Source of the DNA: a virus
DNA length: 64,000 bases
Direction: 5' to 3' (one strand)
IMG/VR virus record: IMGVR_UViG_3300043823_000198
Location: 101,634-165,633 of that record
Made by a program: the position numbers and the translations under genes. The notes below the pieces were generated by a model, which was not told the DNA's origin, searched no databases, and saw only the letters and a list, made by a program, of their open reading frames with translations. This document shows positions 60,462 through 64,000 of the stretch, in pieces. The stretch's first letter is position 1. The number at the start of each line of letters is the position of its first letter.

Positions 60462-60691
60462 TATAGAAACACATTATGTCAGTGAGGAGGCACCAAGTTG
60501 TGTGCAACGGTAGTGTGTTTTTATATGGTATAGCTTAATTCAAGAGCAGTGGGCACACAGGCGTCAACGACTACCCATCAATGCAGGTGCAACCCCTGCT
60601 ACCATATAAAAACACACTAACCAATCGGTTTAAAGGGTCGCCGAGATGCCAAGAGGTATGTATAGCCCTGTTAGTGTGTTTTTATATGGTA
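60457..60691 (+). repeat. Four-copy 20-base repeat arms (two inverted, two direct)
   Basis: The arm TAGTGTGTTTTTATATGGTA occurs at 60511-60530 and 60672-60691. Its exact reverse complement is at 60600-60619, and a 17/20 match to that is at 60457-60476. The arms can form hairpins enclosing 34, 69 or 52 bases. The enclosed segments are not clear tRNAs. They resemble stable small RNA units placed among the tRNAs, like T4 RNAs C and D, or eroded tRNA genes. Confidence 0.7.
60524..60606 (+). ncRNA. tRNA-like structured element, unassigned
   Basis: TATGGTA (60524-60530) pairs with TACCATA (60600-60606) like an acceptor stem, and GCAGG/CCTGC with loop TGCAACC resembles a T arm. GCTT/GAGC resembles a D stem. 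No clear anticodon arm is found, so it is either a decayed tRNA or another RNA. Confidence 0.35.
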
Positions 60692-60695
60692 TAAT

Positions 60696-60770
60696 GCAGG
60701 TATAACTCAATGGTAGAGTAATCGGCTTTTAACCGATAAGCTGTGAGTTCGAGTCTCACTGCCTGTACCA
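60696..60770 (+). tRNA. tRNA-Lys (anticodon TTT)
   Basis: Anticodon stem ATCGG/CCGAT with loop CTTTTAA, T arm GTGAG/CTCAC and encoded CCA. The 1-72 pair is G-T. Confidence 0.92.
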
Positions 60771-60789
60771 TCTAAAATAAAAAGACTAC

Positions 60790-60864
60790 GGTGACTATGG
60801 TGTAATGGTAGCACCCGACTCTGTGAAAGTCGTAGCACGAGATCGATACTCGTTAGTTACCCCA
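60790..60864 (+). tRNA. tRNA-His (anticodon GTG)
   Basis: Anticodon stem CGACT/AGTCG with loop CTGTGAA. An extra 5' G (60790) opposite C73 gives the histidine identity pair. Encoded CCA. Confidence 0.9.
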
Positions 60865-60866
60865 AT

Positions 60867-60942
60867 GCAACTTTAGCTGATGTGGTCATAGCGGTGGTCT
60901 GAAGAACCATTGAAAGAGGTTCGATTCCTCTAGGTTGCACCA
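60867..60942 (+). tRNA. tRNA-Phe (anticodon GAA)
   Basis: Acceptor GCAACTT/AGGTTGC, anticodon loop CTGAAGA, T arm AGAGG/CCTCT, encoded CCA. Confidence 0.9.
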
Positions 60943-60954
60943 AAGATGTCCTTT

Positions 60955-60977
60955 CGCCTAGAAAATAATTAGGCGAT
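60955..60977 (+). other. Hairpin between tRNAs
   Basis: TCGCCTA pairs with TAGGCGA around a 9-base A-rich loop. It sits in the 69-base spacer between tRNA-Phe and tRNA-Ile and may be a processing site. Confidence 0.5.
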
Positions 60978-61011
60978 AAAGAGTGGAGATGGGATCCCAC
61001 CCAAATATTTT

Positions 61012-61085
61012 CCTCTTGTAGCTCAAAGGTAGAGCAATCGGCTGATAACCGATAGACACAGGATCGTTCCCTGTCGAGAGGACCA
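61012..61085 (+). tRNA. tRNA-Ile (anticodon GAT)
   Basis: Acceptor CCTCTTG/CGAGAGG, anticodon stem ATCGG/CCGAT with loop CTGATAA, T arm ACAGG/CCTGT, encoded CCA. Confidence 0.9.
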
Positions 61086-61092
61086 AGTTTTC

Positions 61093-61166
61093 GCCCTACT
61101 AGTATAATGGTATTACGTCGGTTTTGTAATCCGAATACGGCAGTTCGATTCTGTCGTGGGGCACCA
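61093..61166 (+). tRNA. tRNA-Thr (anticodon TGT)
   Basis: Acceptor GCCCTAC/GTGGGGC, anticodon loop TTTGTAA with a T-T mismatch at the top of the stem, T loop TTCGATT, encoded CCA. Confidence 0.88.
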
Positions 61167-61174
61167 GTTTTTAT

Positions 61175-61251
<77 letters not shown>

Positions 61252-61256
61252 AGTTT

Positions 61257-61331
61257 GGGCTGTTAGTGATAATGGGAGCACGCTGGCTTTGCACGTCAGA
61301 GGTAAGAGTTCGATTCTCTTACGGTCCACCA
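61257..61331 (+). tRNA. tRNA-Ala (anticodon TGC)
   Basis: Acceptor GGGCTGT/ACGGTCC, anticodon loop TTTGCAC, T arm AAGAG/CTCTT, encoded CCA. The alanine G3-T70 identity pair is present. Confidence 0.9.
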
Positions 61332-61340
61332 AATTTTTAT

Positions 61341-61416
61341 GCGGGAGTATCTCAGTTGGTAGAGAGCTTGCTTGCCAAGCAAGATGTCGCGAGTTCGAAC
61401 CTCGTCTCCCGCTCCA
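61341..61416 (+). tRNA. tRNA-Gly (anticodon GCC)
   Basis: Acceptor GCGGGAG/CTCCCGC, anticodon stem CTTGC/GCAAG with loop TTGCCAA, encoded CCA. Confidence 0.93.
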
Positions 61417-61422
61417 AATTAT

Positions 61423-61496
61423 GCCTCGTTAGTTGAATGGTAAAACACCCTCCTTACAAGTGGGATACGGCAGTTCGATTCTGTCACGAGGTACCA
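61423..61496 (+). tRNA. tRNA-Val (anticodon TAC)
   Basis: Acceptor GCCTCGT/ACGAGGT, anticodon loop CTTACAA with one T-T mismatch in the stem, T loop TTCGATT, encoded CCA. Confidence 0.87.
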
Positions 61497-61502
61497 AGTT
61501 AT

Positions 61503-61578
61503 GCCCGATTGGTGAAATGGATAATCATACTGTGCTACGAACGCAGAGGTAGGGGTTCGATTCCCTTATTGGGTACCA
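61503..61578 (+). tRNA. tRNA-Arg (anticodon ACG)
   Basis: Acceptor GCCCGAT/ATTGGGT, anticodon stem CTGTG/CGCAG with loop CTACGAA, encoded CCA. The A34 is normally edited to inosine by the host TadA. Confidence 0.9.
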
Positions 61579-61582
61579 AATT

Positions 61583-61656
61583 TGTAGTTGAGACTCGAGA
61601 CAAATCCACTGTTAAATAAAGAGAGAACTGAGTGGTACTCTCCAACTACATTTTTT
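61583..61656 (+). terminator. Long stem-loop with T6, terminator-like or small RNA
   Basis: TGTAGTTG (61583-61590) pairs with CAACTACA (61643-61650), followed by TTTTTT. Inside, CCACT pairs with AGTGG. It lies between tRNA-Arg and tRNA-Ser and may be an intracluster terminator or a small RNA. Confidence 0.5.
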
Positions 61657-61661
61657 AATAC

Positions 61662-61752
61662 GGAGACGTGGTCGAGTTGGTTTATGGCTCTAGTCTTGAA
61701 AACTAGCGAATTAGAAATAGTTCCGTGGGTTCGAATCCCACCGTCTCCTCCA
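61662..61752 (+). tRNA. tRNA-Ser (anticodon TGA)
   Basis: Acceptor GGAGACG/CGTCTCC, anticodon stem CTAGT/ACTAG with loop CTTGAAA, long variable arm typical of class II, encoded CCA. Confidence 0.92.
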
Positions 61753-61773
61753 ATTTTTATGAAAGGAAAAGTT

Positions 61774-62340
61774 ATGCCAAGCGTATTCTTAGTAAGCGAC
61801 ACGCACTTTGGTCATGCTGGTGTGACTAAATTTTTGCGTGCTGATGGTAGTAAATTGCGACCATGGGATTCTGTTGAAGAAATGGATGAAGCAATGGTAA
61901 AAGCATGGAACGAAACAGTGAAACCAACTGATAAAGTTTATCATTTGGGTGATGTAGTTATCAATCGTAAAGCACTTTCGATTATGCATCGTTTGAATGG
62001 CGATAAAGTTTTGATTCGTGGTAACCATGATATCTTTAGAGATGATGAATACCGTCAACACTTTAGAGAATTGCGTGCGTACCATGTAATGAATGGCATG
62101 ATACTTTCACATATCCCTATTCATACTGAAAGTTTGGGTAGGTTTGGTGTGAACATTCATGGTCACTTACACAGTAATCGTGTTATGATTACTGATCAAT
62201 ACGATGTTACTAAAGTAGATCCAAGATACCACTGCGTCTGCGTTGAACAAACAGACTTCAGACCCATCTTGTTTGAGCAAGTGATCCAAAAAATCAAAGA
62301 CGAAGGTGGTGTTGTTGGATTTAAAAATGGTAATCATTAG
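61774..62340 (+). CDS. Metallophosphoesterase
   Basis: The 188-residue protein starts at ATG 61774 behind AAAGGA (in-frame ATG at 61759 is the alternative). It has VSDTHFGH, HLGDVV, RGNHD, SHIPIH and GHLHS, the five calcineurin-like metal motifs. It sits in the tRNA cluster; a link to RNA repair is only a guess. Its stop codon overlaps the next tRNA by one base. Confidence 0.85.
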   Translation: MPSVFLVSDTHFGHAGVTKFLRADGSKLRPWDSVEEMDEAMVKAWNETVKPTDKVYHLGDVVINRKALSIMHRLNGDKVLIRGNHDIFRDDEYRQHFRELRAYHVMNGMILSHIPIHTESLGRFGVNIHGHLHSNRVMITDQYDVTKVDPRYHCVCVEQTDFRPILFEQVIQKIKDEGGVVGFKNGNH

Positions 62341-62429
62341 GAGAGTGGGCAGGATGGTAATGCAGCGGATTGCTAATCCGTACACTTATGAAAGTAGGTG
62401 AGTGGGTTCAATTCCCACACTCTCCACCA
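62340..62429 (+). tRNA. tRNA-Ser (anticodon GCT)
   Basis: Acceptor GGAGAGT/ACTCTCC, anticodon stem GCGGA/TCCGT with loop TTGCTAA, long variable arm, encoded CCA. Base 1 is the G of the upstream TAG stop. Confidence 0.9.
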
Positions 62430-62433
62430 AATT

Positions 62434-62510
62434 GCGGATGTGATGGAATTGGTATACATATCAGACTTAAAATCTGAGTTCTGAGGGTTCGAGTCCCTCC
62501 ATCCGTACCA
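62434..62510 (+). tRNA. tRNA-Leu (anticodon TAA), short variable arm
   Basis: Acceptor GCGGATG/CATCCGT, anticodon stem TCAGA/TCTGA with loop CTTAAAA, T arm GAGGG/CCCTC, encoded CCA. The variable region is only about five bases (GTTCT), whereas bacterial tRNA-Leu normally has a long arm. Confidence 0.85.
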
Positions 62511-62516
62511 GTTTAT

Positions 62517-62591
62517 CTCGCTTTAGTATAATGGATAATACAGTAGGCTTCTACCCTACGAATGTGGGTTCGATTCCTGCAGGCGAGACCA
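62517..62591 (+). tRNA. tRNA-Arg (anticodon TCT)
   Basis: Acceptor CTCGCTT/AGGCGAG, anticodon stem GTAGG/CCTAC with loop CTTCTAC, encoded CCA. It reads AGA/AGG codons common in AT-rich phages. Confidence 0.9.
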
Positions 62592-62597
62592 GTTGTT

Positions 62598-62672
62598 GGG
62601 CTTATAGCATAAAGGTAGTGCTGTCAACTCATAATTGATAAGGTAGTGGTTCGAATCCACTTGAGCCCACCA
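62598..62672 (+). tRNA. tRNA with anticodon CAT (Met or Ile2)
   Basis: Acceptor GGGCTTA/TGAGCCC, anticodon stem GTCAA/TTGAT with loop CTCATAA, encoded CCA. Whether it is elongator Met or a lysidine-modified Ile tRNA cannot be told from the anticodon alone. Confidence 0.85.
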
Positions 62673-62673
62673 T

Positions 62674-62751
62674 GCCCCTGTGGACAAATTGGCAAAGTCG
62701 CTTCTCTCAAAAGGAAGAGTTCTCTCAGTTCAAATCTGAGCAGGGGTACCA
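62674..62751 (+). tRNA. tRNA-Leu (anticodon CAA), short variable arm
   Basis: Acceptor GCCCCTG/CAGGGGT, anticodon stem CTTCT/GGAAG with loop CTCAAAA, T arm CTCAG/CTGAG, encoded CCA. The variable region is again only six bases. Confidence 0.82.
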
Positions 62752-62757
62752 AATTAT

Positions 62758-62833
62758 GTGGGTGTGTCCCGAAAGGCTAGGGGAGGGATTGCAAATCCTT
62801 TTTATGCAGGTTCGATTCCTGTCACCTACTCCA
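62758..62833 (+). tRNA. tRNA-Cys (anticodon GCA)
   Basis: Acceptor GTGGGTG/CACCTAC, anticodon stem AGGGA/TCCTT with loop TTGCAAA, T arm GCAGG/CCTGT, encoded CCA. Confidence 0.85.
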
Positions 62834-62836
62834 ATA

Positions 62837-62855
62837 ACCCTACTTGCAATAGGGT
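62837..62855 (+). terminator. Hairpin (cassette copy 5)
   Basis: ACCCTA (62837-62842) pairs with TAGGGT (62850-62855). It separates two parts of the tRNA array, immediately before a promoter. Confidence 0.65.
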
Positions 62856-62869
62856 AATAAAAATATCGC

Positions 62870-62898
62870 TTGACATTTATATCAAGTTGATGTATAAT
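62870..62898 (+). promoter_or_regulatory. Sigma70-type promoter (cassette copy 5)
   Basis: TTGACA (62870-62875), extended to TTGACATTTA, and TATAAT (62893-62898) have a 17-base spacer. It restarts transcription of the second tRNA group. Confidence 0.87.
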
Positions 62899-62937
62899 TA
62901 AGTTTCTTTAGTTGATAATCAAAAATCCTCTCTAAGT

Positions 62938-63013
62938 CTTTACGTAAAGTCGGAAGCATGAGGTGATACTGCTGGTTTGGTGGATTTTACCAGTTAATAC
63001 CAAAAATCCACCA
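62938..63013 (+). other. Structured leader before tRNA-Glu
   Basis: CTTTACGTAAAG (62938-62949) is a perfect palindrome, and TGGTGGATTTT (62978-62988) pairs with AAAATCCACCA (63003-63013). They lie between the promoter and tRNA-Glu; possibly a small RNA or processing signal. Confidence 0.5.
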
Positions 63014-63017
63014 CTCT

Positions 63018-63092
63018 GCACGGTTCGTCTATCGGTTAGGACACCAGCCTTTCACGTTGGTAAGACGGGTTCGATTCCCGTACCGTGTACCA
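63018..63092 (+). tRNA. tRNA-Glu (anticodon TTC)
   Basis: Acceptor GCACGGT/ACCGTGT, anticodon stem CCAGC/GTTGG with loop CTTTCAC, T arm ACGGG/CCCGT, encoded CCA. Confidence 0.9.
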
Positions 63093-63210
63093 GATTTAAT
63101 TGTATTGGGTTGCCAATACCAGTAGGATACTTTCCACCAAGCTGCATTGACGGATGTGGGGTGAAGTGAAGTTATCATGAAACCTTGAGATAATATCAGG
63201 AGGACGCTGG

Positions 63211-63357
63211 ATGAAGTTGGGATGTAATGTAGAAGTTGTCTTATCGGTAGACGATACCGTGAGAATCCCTAATGTACTTGGGTTGACGACTGATATCCCA
63301 GTGCAATTAAATGTGGTAAAGCAGATTAGAAATCCGCTTTTAACTAAATATGGTTAA
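63211..63357 (+). CDS. Small protein (48 aa) in the tRNA cluster
   Basis: A 48-codon frame has a strong AGGAGG ribosome site nine bases before the ATG at 63211 and ends 11 bases before the HNH start codon. Its product is mixed hydrophobic and polar. The 118 bases upstream contain no clear tRNA. Function unknown. Confidence 0.5.
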   Translation: MKLGCNVEVVLSVDDTVRIPNVLGLTTDIPVQLNVVKQIRNPLLTKYG

Positions 63358-63367
63358 GGGGATTACT

Positions 63368-63811
63368 ATGAAGCAAGATAGAAATAAATTTACAGATCAA
63401 GAATTGATTGATGCGTATAATGAAGAGAAACATCTAGGTAAACTAGCTGCAAAATTCAAAGTTCCAATTATACAGATCTGGAGAAAATGTAAAGTTTTAG
63501 GTTTAGAGTTCGGAAGCGGTGGTGGTAAACAATCAAAAATATCTCTTAATGAGATTCTTGATGGCCTTCATCCTTATTATCAAACATTAAAGTTAAAGAA
63601 AAGACTGATTAGAGAAGGAGTTCTTGAGTATAAGTGCTCTAGTTGTAATATTAGTGACTGGCAAGGCAAGGAACTTTCTTTACAACTTGACCATATTAAT
63701 GGCGATAACTCTGATCATAGAAAACAAAATTTAAGACTCATGTGCCCAAATTGTCACTCACAAACAGACACATGGTGCGGTAAAGGTATTAATGGAGATC
63801 TAGTCCCGTAA
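63368..63811 (+). CDS. HNH endonuclease ending inside tRNA-Tyr
   Basis: The 147-residue protein (ATG 63368, AGGGG upstream) has a helix-turn-helix-like N-terminus (LGKLAAKFKVPIIQIW) and an HNH core: CSSCN, LQLDHINGDN, RLMCPNCHSQT. Its last 18 bases overlap the 5' end of tRNA-Tyr. Likely a mobile nuclease placed against a tRNA gene. Confidence 0.85.
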   Translation: MKQDRNKFTDQELIDAYNEEKHLGKLAAKFKVPIIQIWRKCKVLGLEFGSGGGKQSKISLNEILDGLHPYYQTLKLKKRLIREGVLEYKCSSCNISDWQGKELSLQLDHINGDNSDHRKQNLRLMCPNCHSQTDTWCGKGINGDLVP

Positions 63812-63880
63812 TGGTATCGGGGGTTGACTGTAAATCAATTGTCTTTGACCTTCTCTGTTCGAATCGGAGGGTCTCCACCA
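63794..63880 (+). tRNA. tRNA-Tyr (anticodon GTA)
   Basis: Acceptor GGAGATC/GGTCTCC, anticodon loop CTGTAAA, long variable arm as in bacterial tRNA-Tyr, T loop TTCGAAT, encoded CCA. The first 18 bases also encode the HNH C-terminus. Confidence 0.9.
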
Positions 63881-63888
63881 AGTTCAAC

Positions 63889-63959
63889 AATGAAGGATGT
63901 TTAAGACGGCTTGTAAACTTCATTGGATTCAGGTACAGATTGCCGTTAATTCCTGAGTC
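63889..63959 (+). other. Two hairpins after tRNA-Tyr
   Basis: AATGAA/TTCATT with inner GTTTA/TAAAC, and GATTCAGG (63926-63933)/CCTGAGTC (63952-63959), fill the space. I see no tRNA or gene; a TATAAT at 63972-63977 without a clear -35 follows, with the window ending at 64000. Confidence 0.4.
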
Positions 63960-64000
63960 AATTTAATTTGTTATAATGAAGAATCCGAAAGCGAGGATGA

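Noticed and set aside
62672-63169. Two short forward frames over tRNA-Leu, Cys and Glu
   Set aside because: They overlap clear cloverleaves and lack ribosome sites.
63093-63210. Further tRNA between tRNA-Glu and the 48-aa frame
   Set aside because: Short stems such as TTATC/GATAA are present, but no full cloverleaf with a T arm and CCA could be built.

Overview
This window is a continuous stretch of a large, AT-rich, T4-like tailed phage (myovirus) genome. Every convincing gene is on the + strand, packed with ATGA or TAATG overlaps. Many have close counterparts among T4 replication and nucleotide genes: sliding clamp gp45, clamp loader gp44/gp62, RegA, DexA-like exonuclease, DNA polymerase gp43, UvsX, helicase gp41, primase gp61, RNase H, DNA ligase, NrdA/NrdB and dCMP deaminase. 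Several genes (CobS/CobT-like pair, Hsp20, ThyX, a short clamp-loader small subunit, a halogenase) are typical of T4-like phages of aquatic bacteria such as cyanophages and pelagiphages. No photosynthesis gene is visible, so the host cannot be named.

Layout. 1-4040: VWA/CobT-like and CobS-like AAA+ genes, small regulators and a nucleotide pyrophosphohydrolase-like gene. 4111-8575: clamp, a flavin-dependent halogenase, clamp loader, RegA. 8587-10863: small genes with Hsp20, rubrerythrin and a separate rubredoxin. 11020-19019: ligase, many small unknowns, exonuclease, polymerase and a hydroxylase-like gene. 19067-26617: two thioredoxins, UvsX, gp41, a TET/JBP-type dioxygenase, a glycosyltransferase and a metalloprotease-like gene. 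26641-35703: probable late block behind a T4-type late promoter, with His-rich nucleotidyltransferase/ligase-like proteins, Dps and an Ig-domain virion protein. 35761-37737: small genes and a lysis cassette (spanin pair, coiled-coil membrane protein). 37790-45190: primase, VWA, ThyX, NrdA, halogenase 2, an oxygenase-like gene, NrdB. 45220-51231: GIY-YIG nuclease, membrane and secreted proteins including a 13-copy cysteine-repeat protein. 51354-59583: MazG-like, phosphatase, dioxygenase, RNase H, dCMP deaminase, halogenase 3. 59584-64000: at least 20 tRNA genes with two HNH nucleases, a phosphoesterase and several structured non-tRNA segments.

How it works together. The core genes supply nucleotides (NrdAB, ThyX, dCMP deaminase, MazG-like) and replicate DNA. 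Around them lies an unusual oxidative set: three flavin-dependent halogenase homologues and four Fe(II)/2-oxoglutarate-type oxygenases, plus thioredoxins, rubrerythrin/rubredoxin and Dps. The TET/JBP-type enzyme lies close to a glycosyltransferase, which suggests (but does not prove) DNA base hypermodification. Halogenase 2 and its oxygenase-like partner sit between nrdA and nrdB.

Regulation is visible. Host-type promoters carry an extended -35 element TTGACATTTA, and five of them lie directly behind an ACCCTA/TAGGGT hairpin, forming a repeated hairpin-promoter cassette. A second promoter group begins TTGCTTTG. At least one T4-type late promoter (TATAAATA) precedes the putative late block.
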